A stretch of DNA of 56,279 nt from Martensiomyces pterosporus (lineage: Eukaryota > Kickxellomycota > Kickxellomycetes > Kickxellales > Kickxellaceae), in contig MU604022.1 in assembly GCA_025201845.1 (NCBI GenBank), forward strand, positions 7,079 through 63,357. Reading direction: 5' to 3'. The notes beneath the pieces were generated by a model, which was not told the DNA's origin, made no database searches, and worked only from the letters and a program-made list of their open reading frames with translations. Positions within the stretch are counted from its first letter, which is position 1, and every line of letters starts with the position of its first letter. Made by a program: the position numbers and the translations under genes. Positions 19,375-29,294 of this stretch are shown here, piece by piece.

Positions 19375-19462
19375 TAAACTGCAGGTCACAATGCCCATTC
19401 CCTCCAAATTGTTGCGCAGAAGGCGAATGAGCATAGTTCTGCTGTCTTCGAGCGTGCATCCT
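19375..19462 (-). pseudogene. Decayed TRP4 fragment A
   Basis: Read on the minus strand, 19391-19462 encodes GCTLEDSRTMLIRLLRNNLE, which aligns with GSTLEDNKATLIRLLSNKLE of TRP4; weaker similarity continues to about 19375. It has the same orientation as TRP4. Nucleotide matches include CTGTCTTCGAGCGT and flanking blocks. Too short and isolated to be functional. Confidence 0.75.
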
Positions 19463-19464
19463 GA

Positions 19465-19599
19465 GATGCCAGCCATGTATCACACGCTCAGGACAGCAAC
19501 AAGATCACATACCACACCATCCATCCGAGCGATTTTGGCGTGCCTACACATCCTCTGGTTGGCGCTTTAGGATTCACACTCGAAGAAAATAAGGCTACG
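19465..19599 (+). pseudogene. Decayed TRP4 fragment B (opposite orientation)
   Basis: The plus strand reads DASHV, then QDSNKITYHTIHPSDFGVPT, then HPL and TLEENKAT. This aligns without gaps to TRP4 GATHVWRIQEDGEIKYYTIH and onward to TLEDNKAT. The frame is preceded by a stop and ends abruptly in C-rich sequence. It abuts fragment A tail to tail, so the relics are inverted and share the TLEDNKAT segment. Confidence 0.8.
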
Positions 19600-20530
19600 C
19601 CCCCATTCACTTCATTCACTTGCTAGGAAATAGCTGTGGCCGTAGCATGGGCAGAAAAACATGCTGCTGGCAGAGAGAGTCTGGTGTTGAGAAGTAAAGA
19701 GCTGGGTACTGGTATTCCTGGCATAAGATAAAGAAGGAGCAGTAGGGGGCAAGATAGAGTGTGCGAGGGAAACAAACAAGAGTGCTGCACTACAGCAAAC
19801 ATCGCCATAAATTCTATGCGCATGACATCTTGAGTCAGCCCTGCCGCGCTCACTACCAATTGCTACGCTCGCATGCCGACGATGGTAGGGAGGTAAGCAA
19901 ATTAGGCCAGGCTGTCCAGGCATCGTCATAGATCCTAGTCACAACCACATTATACCGGCATATGAGTAGCGCATCTATGAACAATGATGGCACCTTACAC
20001 CTTTTCAAACAGCCCACTGCAGTTATAGATCACAAACCATGCTGACCCACTCCTCTTATGCTAGGAAAGCCCAATCGCTTGCACCACAACAGAGGAGCAA
20101 GCGGCGTGGCAATTCTTGGCTGCAAAGGGGATGTTTGTTTTCTGTATAGTATATGGAGGTGGTTTTCATGGGAAGAGCAGTTGTCGGAAAGCGTAGACAA
20201 GACCGTCTTGCGCTTGGAATTACATGTGGCCAGTAATCCGCAGATGTGAGTAAACGCTGCCCTTCTACTCGCTTGCTGCTTCCAAGCAACAGGCAAATAC
20301 TGCATGTGCCGAGAAGGTGTGGGAAACACCTACTTTGCGGCAAGGCATCATCACCAAAAAGAAAAAGCCAGCACAGAGACACGATTTGTACCTGGCATAC
20401 TTGCAGCAGCAATGCGGTCCTAGAGATAAAAAGGGAGGCAGGCAACACCGCATCCATCTCATCCAAACTGCTTTAGCAAGCACACGCACCGCACATTCCT
20501 CGTCACAGAATACACCTGAATAGCGCCAAC
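19600..20530. other. Intergenic region before the Gly/Tyr-rich gene
   Basis: 930 bp. Open frames are short and compositionally random. No tRNA, TATA consensus or repeat was recognised near the gene start. Confidence 0.4.
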
Positions 20531-20932
20531 ATGGTTTCAGCATCTAGCCTCATCCTGCCCTTCCTCGCTGCCCCAGCCGCCCTGGCTCAGTTCTTTGGCG
20601 GCGGAGTGGCTGGCTCCGAGACGGTGTCATCGGGCTCATACTACAACGCTCAGGTCTCGTCAGGCTATGGTGCTCCAGGCTTCGGTGCGTTTGGATATGG
20701 GCCTGCTGGCTACGGTGGCCTTGGGTACGGAGCACTGGGCTTCGGAGGTCTCGGATATGGTGCTCCTGGGTTTGCTGGCCTTGGCTATGGATTCCCTGGG
20801 TATGGCGGCGTTGGCTACGGATACGGACGCGGTGTTGGCATCGCCGGTGCCTACACTGGCGGTGCCGGCATCTTTGGCCCATCTGGATCCATCATCGTTG
20901 GCCCTCAGTCTGCTGGCGGGCTTTTCCTTTGA
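20531..20932 (+). CDS. Secreted Gly/Tyr-rich low-complexity protein
   Basis: 133-aa protein. Residues 1-19 form a clear signal peptide (hydrophobic stretch SSLILPFLAAPAALA followed by Q). Residues of about 45-105 are degenerate tandem units of the type GYGAPGF / GFGGLGYG, rich in Gly, Tyr, Phe, Ala and Pro. The C-terminus GSIIVGPQSAGGLFL is again glycine-rich. No Cys and no membrane anchor. It resembles glycine-rich structural or surface proteins that self-assemble, but no family match is claimed. Repeat-unit codons are varied, so the repeat is old or under amino-acid-level selection. Confidence 0.75.
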   Translation: MVSASSLILPFLAAPAALAQFFGGGVAGSETVSSGSYYNAQVSSGYGAPGFGAFGYGPAGYGGLGYGALGFGGLGYGAPGFAGLGYGFPGYGGVGYGYGRGVGIAGAYTGGAGIFGPSGSIIVGPQSAGGLFL

Positions 20933-21063
20933 GCCTTCGCTGACAGTCTCACTGTTCAGTCGCTGCTTAGCCTATTCGTAATTACATGTCAATACATAGC
21001 ACGCTTAATTGAATGTGGTCAAAGATAAACTGATAAAGCACGTCACTCTAACACGCGTTTACA

Positions 21064-24000
21064 TTATGAGGGAGCGATTGGCTTCCACGAAATGTCCATA
21101 GCGCTCTCATCAAATGGGCTGTCCAGCACATTCACAGGCTGTCGCGCGTGTACTTGCGGAACTGGAGAAGATGCCCTTGTGGCGAAAGCAGACATAGTGG
21201 GTGCGAAGGGGTTGATAGTGACAAGGCTGCTCGCACGGGTGCGGCCTTGGCCATTCGTATACGTCGTTTCGTCGTCCCACCACGCAAGCGAGTCAGAGCT
21301 GGGCGGCGGCAACGCCGGCGCTGCTTCTGGCTGCATCAGTGTCTCGGGCTTAGCAGCTACACTCGGCCCAAGCTCGGGGGCTGCATCCCAATCAATGAGT
21401 CTCTGATCGACAGAAGCCTGGCGCGCATGCTTTGCACCTACAGCCGCAGCACCGGCATGCTTCCTGCGCGCGTAGAGCCTGCGGATGATCTGTCTCTTCA
21501 GCACCTTGTCTACCGACACAACGTCAAACTCCATCATCGCCAGAACCGGCTTGTGGTCGGAAAAGCGGATCTCGTCGCGATAGTACTCCAGCACACGCAC
21601 ATCATGGCCACGGTACATGATGCGGTCCGTCCACGACGGCACGCGCACCTTCTCGCTGGTATCGTAGGTGTCTGTCCCCACGTCGTACTTGTATGTTGGC
21701 GGGAAGTGGATTTCTGCCTCGCTGTACCCTCTGAAGACCTTGTTCTCGGCCATCTGTATGCTGAGCTGGTCGTACATCATCAGGCTCGCTACTTGGCGCT
21801 CAGCCACTAGCTTCCGTGCCTGGTCGTTGGGGAGATCGATGCGGTAGTTCAAGTCGCCAAGCCAAAACACGTAGTCGTGGTTCTCGATGTGTCTTCCCCG
21901 GCGGAACCGCGCTCCACTTCGGATCGCATGGTAGTCAGCGTTCCGCTCCGCTACATTGTTGGTGCCAGACGCCAAGTGAGCAGCGACAATGCAGATGCTC
22001 GTATCGTCTAGATCCAAGTGCATTGCCACACAGCCCTTGTTTCCCGCCATTCCCGAGAACCCAGTTTTGCACTTGACCATCTGCACGTTGTGTATACGGC
22101 CAAGCACAGACTCGTGTGCAAAGAGCAGCAGCGAGACGCCAACAAGCTGCTCTGACGTTACCAATGCATACTTGCCATCGGCCGCGCTTCCAAATGCCTT
22201 GCGGTACTGAGTATTGATCTCCTCGGTCAGAATCCTTTCCCATGCAAGCCTATTTCCTGTGTCGGCCGCAATCACCGATTGCACATCCAGGTTGACGACC
22301 TCTTGGAACCCTATGGCGACAAAGTCGGGGCGCATATTCCGCGGCATTGCCAGCCACGTCCCCAGCGGCTCCCCTTGGTACGGAACACCATGCAAGTTGT
22401 ATGTGCAGAGCATCACATGGACCGAGTCCTTCTTGCTGATCTTTCCCAGCTCGCTCTCCAGCTCTGCAGCAATCTCCTTCTCAAACGGGTCATAGAGGAG
22501 CAGCCGGCGGCTGACTTCGCCCGAGTCGTCAGATCCCAGCAGCGTATCGATTACGGTTTGCTTGCCCTTGTCCTGGAAGTTGTTTTGCACCAGCCTGCTA
22601 AGCGATTTTGATGCGTCGCTGAGGAATCCAGCAAAGCCCGATTTGCCGCTGGTTGTGACGCCTGTCTTCAGCGCGCCAGTTCCAGCATACAGCCGAGAGA
22701 TCGCGTTCCCGTTAGCACCCCACAGCCGGCTGATCTGGTCAATAACCATCTGGCTAGCGCTACGCGAAAATATGCTGTTCTGCTCAATAAAGCCTCCTAC
22801 CACAGTGCGCGATATGACGCTCTGGACGACGTTTGTCCTGTCCAGGCAGTCGAGGCAGTTTGTGCGCTGCACACCCCTCTGCATACTCAGTATGGCGCCG
22901 CTTTCGTTGTCGATCAAATAGAACTGGTAGTCTGCCAGAAGCGGCTGTATCTGCTGGATTAGGTCCTGAACGCGGTCGAACTGCCCGCCTCTGACCTCGG
23001 TATTGTAATCATACGACGAATACGACACTAGTGAGCCAGGCAAGCCTAGCGCCTTCACCTGCTGCTTGTACACCTGGCCGAGGTCGGCTTCAGACGACCC
23101 AATGCCATGCGATGCAAGCGTGGTATCGGCAGCCTGTTCGAATCCGGGGCCACCCGCCACGCCATGTGCCCGCAGCAGGTTCACAACGTTGACGCGTTTA
23201 TACCGGCCAAGCAAATCAGATAAATGTCTCTTTGTCGCTGGCAAGCTTGCAATCGATGAACGGGTGATCTGCACTCGGTGCGTGCCAATTTGGAACCCCT
23301 CCTGTGTCCAAAACACAGGAACGCTGCCGCGCACCTGGACATGGGAGAGAGTCGCGCCAGGTGTGGCCAGTATGATTTCGGTCTCCACCTCGTTAGCCAC
23401 GCCGCCGTCATCATCGATTCCACGCGTCAAGAACCGCATCCCCGAGCGCATCGAGCTACTGCGCGAAATCAAGTATATGGCCGCAGTCGCTTTGCCTGCC
23501 TGCGTGCTATTGCCGCCGTAGGGGTCGAGGTAGGTGGATCCAACGAATCCTTGAATGAGAGAAGCAGCATACCCAGCCATGTCAAATTGCCTCCTCTCGC
23601 TTGCACCGCACATGTGCATGCGGTAGTCGTTAAACACCTGCAGCATGCTGCTGTTCCACTGGAACTTGGGGTCGGGCTCAATAATTCCAGGCTCATCAGC
23701 CGAAATAGCGCACAGCTTCTGCGACTGCAGCGTCCGGGTGATATCGAAAGCTGGAGCAAAGTAGAATGCACCGCTCTCTAGAAAATTCAGCATCTGCGCG
23801 CAGGGATTGGTGATTCCATACATGTCAACGTCGCCCTGTGTCGGGTCGTCGTGCATCGTCCCTGGCGCGCGGTGGCAAGCCAGCATGTCGTACATCGAAT
23901 CTGTCAGCGAGAGCGACATCACCTGCAAGACGCGGAACACCGACTGCTTGTCTGCGCTCGTGTTCAGCTCCGTCAAGCTGCACAGAGGCTGACATGCTGA

Positions 24001-24276
24001 TATGAGGAAAATGTATGTGTCCTCCTGGAAATCGACGACGCCAGCACTGCCGTATACTGGGTCAATATCTAGCGGCGAGTAGTTTCTAAGGGACTCTGCG
24101 ACTGACTCAACTGTTATCCTGACCTTAACATCCTCGTTTGCACCGCCATTCGCAGCGCCTCTATGAATACCCACTGCGAGAAAGGTGCCCTCTGGGTCGT
24201 CCAGCGCGCGTATCGGAACTAGAGCCACAGTGCGTGGTCGGTCGCTGACGTATACAAAGAACCGCTTGGCTTCCAT
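21064..24276 (-). CDS. Synaptojanin-like polyphosphoinositide phosphatase (Sac1 + 5-phosphatase)
   Basis: Dual phosphatase of the yeast Inp51/52/53 type, removing phosphates from PI(4,5)P2 and monophosphoinositides during endocytosis and membrane turnover. 1070 aa. The N-terminal Sac1 domain carries the CX5R catalytic loop RTNCLDCLDRTN (about residues 467-478). The 5-phosphatase domain (about 610-920) has HLASGTNNVAERN, WLGDLNYRIDL, VPSWTDRIMYRG and SDHKP. The C-terminal tail contains an NPF motif (about residue 1022), an EH-domain ligand that would link it to endocytic adaptors. The start at 24276 matches where Sac domains begin. In-frame ATGs continue up to 24543 and could add 89 residues. 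Which INP paralogue cannot be told. Confidence 0.93.
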   Translation of the reverse strand: MEAKRFFVYVSDRPRTVALVPIRALDDPEGTFLAVGIHRGAANGGANEDVKVRITVESVAESLRNYSPLDIDPVYGSAGVVDFQEDTYIFLISACQPLCSLTELNTSADKQSVFRVLQVMSLSLTDSMYDMLACHRAPGTMHDDPTQGDVDMYGITNPCAQMLNFLESGAFYFAPAFDITRTLQSQKLCAISADEPGIIEPDPKFQWNSSMLQVFNDYRMHMCGASERRQFDMAGYAASLIQGFVGSTYLDPYGGNSTQAGKATAAIYLISRSSSMRSGMRFLTRGIDDDGGVANEVETEIILATPGATLSHVQVRGSVPVFWTQEGFQIGTHRVQITRSSIASLPATKRHLSDLLGRYKRVNVVNLLRAHGVAGGPGFEQAADTTLASHGIGSSEADLGQVYKQQVKALGLPGSLVSYSSYDYNTEVRGGQFDRVQDLIQQIQPLLADYQFYLIDNESGAILSMQRGVQRTNCLDCLDRTNVVQSVISRTVVGGFIEQNSIFSRSASQMVIDQISRLWGANGNAISRLYAGTGALKTGVTTSGKSGFAGFLSDASKSLSRLVQNNFQDKGKQTVIDTLLGSDDSGEVSRRLLLYDPFEKEIAAELESELGKISKKDSVHVMLCTYNLHGVPYQGEPLGTWLAMPRNMRPDFVAIGFQEVVNLDVQSVIAADTGNRLAWERILTEEINTQYRKAFGSAADGKYALVTSEQLVGVSLLLFAHESVLGRIHNVQMVKCKTGFSGMAGNKGCVAMHLDLDDTSICIVAAHLASGTNNVAERNADYHAIRSGARFRRGRHIENHDYVFWLGDLNYRIDLPNDQARKLVAERQVASLMMYDQLSIQMAENKVFRGYSEAEIHFPPTYKYDVGTDTYDTSEKVRVPSWTDRIMYRGHDVRVLEYYRDEIRFSDHKPVLAMMEFDVVSVDKVLKRQIIRRLYARRKHAGAAAVGAKHARQASVDQRLIDWDAAPELGPSVAAKPETLMQPEAAPALPPPSSDSLAWWDDETTYTNGQGRTRASSLVTINPFAPTMSAFATRASSPVPQVHARQPVNVLDSPFDESAMDISWKPIAPS

Positions 24277-24891
24277 AGCTGTGCCCGCGCTGCTGCCGCT
24301 AGCGTAGTGTGGTGTGAATGTTGCTCTCGTCAGCGTTAAATGTAGGGACCCAGGCTTGCGACCAGAGGTGTGGCAGCAAGTAGGAAGGCCAGGTAGGAGA
24401 AATGCGGAGGCTGATTTGCTGGTTCTGCCCAGAAACTCTATGACATACGGTACAAAGGGTAATATAGTGGGAAGGCCGGTGTTTTTCGCTGAACGCTGAA
24501 CGGAGAACGAAAGAAAGCCGCTGTGGAACGGCTGTTGCATCATCGCCGCCGTTTTACTTGTCCGCCTGCCGCAAAGCTGAGACCTGCATGTCCTTTTCCC
24601 GCATTGGCTGTGGTTGCCTGGAACATTTAATTGTTGCTGCTTTTGAGTGATCAGCGCGAAAGAAAAAAAAGCCAGGCTTTTGTCTCACACGGACTGGCAT
24701 GCTGGTTTTTGCCAGTTGAGGCCAAAGGTTTATGAAGCGGTTGAGGCCTTTGTTCCCTTGTGCCGCTTTGCTTTATCGCTGCCTCCTTCTCTCCTTCTCT
24801 CCTTCTCTCCTTCTCTCTTTCTTTCTCTCTTTCGTCCGCGAGCTACACACATTGCTAAACGCATAGAGGCTTTACAGTCGGGCTGAAACGG
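24277..24891. promoter_or_regulatory. Divergent promoter region, INP5x / F-box-LRR
   Basis: About 615 bp between the two starts. It includes an A-run (24662-24669) and the pyrimidine microsatellite at 24783-24832, 60 bases before the downstream ATG. The in-frame upstream part of the phosphatase ORF (to 24543) also lies here. Confidence 0.45.
24783..24832 (+). repeat. Pyrimidine microsatellite (CTCCTTCT-like)
   Basis: About 50 bases of tandem CTCCTTCTCT-type units, pure C/T. Such tracts are common in fungal promoters and can exclude nucleosomes; here it lies just before the gene at 24892. Confidence 0.85.
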
Positions 24892-26376
24892 ATGTCTGCC
24901 ATCGATCACATTATTGGCACGCGTGCAGTGGCCAGCAGGCTGTTCTTGTATCTCAGCTTTACCGACCAGCTCGCCGTTACCGGAATAAGTACGCTATGGC
25001 GCAAAGCCATGGTCCCGCTTCTGTGGAGGGAAGTCAAAGAGGAGCACTACTCGCTCGTTCAGTTTGAGAGCCTGGTGACAAAATACGGCCAGTTTATAGA
25101 GTCGTTTTATGTTCTGGACCCAGACAACGAGCTGACGGCCAGCGAGGCAGACGAGACAATCCAGCTGTGCCCTAACATCAAGGCTCTGATCATCGACGAC
25201 ATGCGGCGCAGCTCGATGGTTCAAAGACTTGTGACAAAGGCGGTCGAGGAACGCGGCGAGCAGATCACCCGCATCAGCTTGAAGCACCTCAACTTTGAAG
25301 GCGAGAACGAGAAGACGCTGGGGAAGAACATTAATAAGACCATCGATGCAATTGCACGACTGCCCAACCTGACGAGGCTGGATATCGAGACTGTGGACAT
25401 CACCGGGGCGAAGCTTGAGCATCTAGTTGCTTCGCTGCGCACCAAGTCGCTGATGGCGCTTACGATTGATGTCTCGGAACCAGCTACGGCCAAAGCTATC
25501 GAGCTGGCGATTGAAAAGTACGGCAGCATGCTCGTTTTGCTCTCCATCGACAAGGTTACAGACGACATCGCCGCTGTGCTGAACAAGAGCTGGAGCAGAC
25601 TGCCCAAGCTAGAGACTCTGAAGCTTGGCATGTTCCTTAACCAGTCTGAAAGCGCGTTCTCCTCACTCGGGGCATCGGATCTTGGCAACCTGCGTGTGCT
25701 GAGTGTCCGCGAAGACAGCAGCGACGATCAGCTGCTGCCGCTCTGGCAGAGAAACTGGCCTCGCGTGTCCCGCCTGGAGGCCGACTGTCTGTGGTTGACC
25801 GATGACGCTACCAAGCTCATTGGCGAAGGCTTCCCCTCTTTGCGCGAATTCCGCCTGACTTATCCATCGGTGCTTACTGCCAATGGGCTTGGCTGCCTTC
25901 TGAGGCCTCGCCTGACTCAGCTGCATGAGCTGCACATTGTCGGCCCGGGCGTAGATCTGGCCGATGTCTGGCAAAAGGACTGGCCACAGCCCCACTCCCT
26001 GCGCGACGTAATGCTGAGCGTCGCCCATGTGTCGCCCGAGATCCTCAGTGCGGTTCTCTCGAGCCCTCACCTAACTGGGCTCGACCTTGACGCTGCTATC
26101 CTCGACGACCCTGTGGCTATCTGGGATGACATTCAGCATGGCAGTGCCAAGCTCGAAGCAATTGGCCTGGCCAACATCACGCTCTTTGATGACATCGCAA
26201 TGGACAAGGTCGTTGATCTGTGGAAGCAGTCGCTGCGCTGGATCGATGTCGAGTCGACCAGGGTTTCGCCCGAAAAGATTGCTGACATCTCCGCCGCATA
26301 CCCATCCATTGACATTGGATATGGCCAGGGTGGGTTTGAAGACTATGAGGACGAGGAAGAGGGATACTACGACTAG
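24892..26376 (+). CDS. F-box-like / leucine-rich repeat protein
   Basis: 494-aa protein. The N-terminus (RLFLYLSFTDQLAVTGISTL then WRKAMVPLLWREV) resembles an F-box-like helix bundle followed by the Trp/Leu pattern seen in early-diverging fungal F-box/LRR proteins, although the canonical LPxE opening is missing. The rest consists of irregular leucine-rich repeats (LPNLTRLDIETVDITGAKLE, FPSLREFRLTYPSVLTANGL, SPHLTGLDLDAAIL). A short acidic/Tyr tail (DYEDEEEGYYD) closes it. A substrate-recognition role in an SCF ligase is inference. Single exon. Confidence 0.75.
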   Translation: MSAIDHIIGTRAVASRLFLYLSFTDQLAVTGISTLWRKAMVPLLWREVKEEHYSLVQFESLVTKYGQFIESFYVLDPDNELTASEADETIQLCPNIKALIIDDMRRSSMVQRLVTKAVEERGEQITRISLKHLNFEGENEKTLGKNINKTIDAIARLPNLTRLDIETVDITGAKLEHLVASLRTKSLMALTIDVSEPATAKAIELAIEKYGSMLVLLSIDKVTDDIAAVLNKSWSRLPKLETLKLGMFLNQSESAFSSLGASDLGNLRVLSVREDSSDDQLLPLWQRNWPRVSRLEADCLWLTDDATKLIGEGFPSLREFRLTYPSVLTANGLGCLLRPRLTQLHELHIVGPGVDLADVWQKDWPQPHSLRDVMLSVAHVSPEILSAVLSSPHLTGLDLDAAILDDPVAIWDDIQHGSAKLEAIGLANITLFDDIAMDKVVDLWKQSLRWIDVESTRVSPEKIADISAAYPSIDIGYGQGGFEDYEDEEEGYYD

Positions 26377-26449
26377 GTGAAAAGATACTATAATGACAAA
26401 ATAGAGAAACGAACGCAATGTAAACGTGAAACAGACTGAAAGCTTGCAC

Positions 26450-29294
26450 TTAGAGGTGGTCGGTAAACGAGGCGCGTGCTGCTGATGCACCGATGCCTGC
26501 ACCATACGCTGCCTGTTCAGCCGTGAGATAGGACTCTGTGCTTCCGTTGCCAATGCTCTCCATCGCCCGCTGGTGCTCGTTTGCTGCAAACTCCCGGTAT
26601 CCAATGTTTGGTTGCCGCGCAAACCCAGGTCCAGCAGAGCCACCCGTGTTGTTGCTAGACGATCCACCGGTGCCGATGGATCCCTGACCGGATCGTCTCG
26701 AGCTGTCCGTGTAGTTGGGTGCATTGTCTGGGATTATTGGCGCTGTGATGTGCAGCTCGCCTGGCCGAGGATAGTCTGGCGTGGTCAAACCGACATGGAC
26801 GACGTGGTTGACGTTGAAGGAATGTGGCCGCCCATGCTTGATCTTTGGGCCTTCGGGGCTGTCCACCTGCTCCTTTGGGCTGAATGATGACATGAGCCGC
26901 TTGAGAAGCCTTGCAGCGCCGCTGCTGCTAGAGTCGTGGTGGTTCTCTGCGTTGTTGCTGTGAGGCGTGCCTCCAAATATAGGCAAGCCGCTCGGCGAGA
27001 ATGCGCTTAGAATACGATCCAGAATCGTGTTTGCCCTACGCGGAGCATTCCTCTCGACCGCCTCGTCCTGGTGGTCGACGGTGGCGCTAGTTTCTGTGCA
27101 GTCTGTGCTCGGCTTGAGGGCCAGATGGGGCGCTGGAGACTGCGGGATCTTGCTTGTGGTGATCACTGGCTGCTGCGTCAGCGACAGGTTGCTCATTCGG
27201 CTGACGTTGCCGCTAATGTCAAAGCCCAGGTTGACGTTTGGCAGGTTGACAGAGAGTCTGCTTCCTTCAAGCTGGCTATTGCTGCCCGTTCTTCCATGCT
27301 GAGTGCCTCTAGGCTGTGCAAGCTGCGGGCCCGCATCGTAGCTCACTGGCACAGATATTTCATCGGGGAGCGATGAGCGTGGCGACGATCTTGTAGCAGC
27401 CATCGATGGACGACGAACATTGTCTACACTGGCGCGCTTGAACTCGGGAAGCACCGACCACTGAGCGGGCAACGATGGAGGCAGGGCTTCCATTACACAC
27501 ATGAGCGGGAATGTGCCCTCGCACCCCGTCGTGAGGTTCTTGCCCACAACCCAGCCGTCGTCAAATGCCATCTGCAAGGTGACCACGTCGCCCTGCTGGA
27601 GCGAGATCTCGTCGTCTCTTCTGGCAAAGAAGTGGCGGAGCACCTGCCGGGGCTTGCCAACGGCACTGACGAAGCAATCAACAAAGTCCGTGGCTCTGCC
27701 AACGCGCTCGGCGGTATTTGATCCAAGAATGCCGCCGTCGCCGCCGTCGCCGTCGCCGCCCCTTGCACCGGACAGAGGAGTCTTTTCGTGTGCGGAGCCT
27801 AGTCCGGGTAGCCTGAGCCCACCAGCGCCGGACATGGCAACAACCACCATGAGGGCTATAAGGCAGACACCCACAGCGATGCTGAGGATGATGGCGGCAA
27901 TGCGGTAGAGCTTCTCTTGGTGCGACTGCTTTTCTAGCTCTGCCACCAGCTCCTCGTTTGGCTCGTGAATGTTTGTGGGCGAAGGGGCTCCCGACTTGCT
28001 CTTGTTGTCGTTGGTACTGCTCTTGAAGTAAATGCCCACAGATGCGCAAGTGTCCTCGTAGTCGGTTGCGTACTTGCAGTATCTGCACCAGTCTTCCACT
28101 CTTTGGTACCCTACATGCAACAAAAAGTGCACCAGATTAGGCTTTGCTGTTAGCAAACAACGGCCAATTTAGGGAGAGGATGGAGTAGTAGAAGGGCATT
28201 GTTTTGGCAAAGTCGTTTCAGCAACGTTTGCTACTACTGAACTGCTGTTTTGTTGGCTTGCCGCTGGTGTATCAGCGCTGCCCCTCCCCTCCCTCCCCTT
28301 TCGCCTTGTATTGTGAAAGACAACGGGCTGGAGAAAGGGACCGTAATAGTGCGGAGACTGCTGGAGCTGCCACAAACAATTTTGCTGACAAACAACAAAC
28401 AAGCAGTAGAGCGACAGGAGGCTCCACAACAGCAAAACAAAGCGCCTGATGTCAAGGTGCATAGCAAGGCAACTTACCACACGTCCCAATTTCGTTATCG
28501 TCTCCTCTGACGCAGGCGCCAGAAGCACCACTATACGTCGGCCACTTGCACTTTTCGCGCAAGGACTGCAACGAGACATCGCGGTTGATGCCAGAGTTGG
28601 CCGGGCAGAGCGTGGTGTTTGCAGTGATGGCTTTCAGGCTATCAATCCAAGCACTGCATGTAGACCGGCACAGAGGCGCCGGCGAATCCCGTCTTTCCCC
28701 TGCACTCGAAGCAACGACTTTTGCCAACAGCCAGCCGCCATCGTCTCCAGCAACACCTCTGCGTGCATGTGTGTTTTGGCTGCCCCTGTAGCACTCCTGG
28801 AGGTTTTCGTCGCTGTTAAGGATGTCCGCACAGATCATGCTGCGGTGATAGCGGATGGCTGATCTGCCGTGGTTGGCGTTGAACCCGCCCAGTTCGTCTA
28901 GCCCGGGGCAGCGGAACACGGCTTGGAACTCGTCGAGGTTTGCCTGGCCATTCACATACTCGCTCAGTGCCCGATCGAAGGCTGTAATGTCGTTGGTCGG
29001 GTACCACGAAAAGCGGCCGGTCGCATTTGTGCTTATGAATTCGTGTGCGTATCCAGGGCAGCCCTGCGAATCTACCTTCATGGGAGTGCCAGATGGCAGA
29101 GAGGCTGTTAGTACGTTTTTTTGTTGTTCTGTAGGCATGCAGGTCTAGGAATTGCCAGGCCATAGAGACGCTAGCGCTTGCTGATATTCCTTGTTACCTT
29201 TTAGCGAAAGACAGGCCGCTGACACAGCCGATTTGTGTGCAAATGCAGCGAATGCAAGTGTCAGCAGCAGCCTCTTGCGCTGAGATCGAAACAT
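26450..29294 (-). CDS. Single-pass membrane protein with Cys-containing ectodomain and cytoplasmic SH3 domain (three exons)
   Basis: Proposed exons: 29294-29198, 29128-28478 and 28110-26450, with phases that agree throughout (802 aa). Exon 1 encodes a signal peptide (MFRSQRKRLLLTLAFAAFAH). Exon 2 and the start of exon 3 give a secreted domain of about 270 residues with many Cys (PLCRSTCSAW, REKCKWP, WCRYCKY). A membrane segment (IAAIILSIAVGVCLIALMVV) lies near residues 317-341 and an SH3 domain (HFFARRDDEISLQQGDVVTL, then DDGWVVGKNLTTGCEGTFPL) near 404-460. The Ser/Asn-rich cytoplasmic tail is about 340 residues. The layout recalls yeast Fus1, a fusion/polarity scaffold, but the ectodomain is not recognised. 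The first intron has two in-frame acceptors (ending 29129 or 29105). It overlaps nothing; its 3' neighbour is convergent. Confidence 0.75.
28111..28477 (-). other. Intron 2 of the SH3 membrane-protein gene
   Basis: 367 nt, donor GTAAGT at 28477 and acceptor TGTAG ending at 28111. Splicing joins TCG to YQRVEDWCRYCKY, reuniting the Cys-rich ectodomain. Longer than most introns in the window; no gene seen inside. Confidence 0.7.

Noticed and set aside
24277..24543. 89-residue N-terminal extension of the synaptojanin-like phosphatase
   Set aside because: Sac1 domains start near the ATG at 24276; the extension has no similarity and lies in the probable promoter. Kept only as an alternative.
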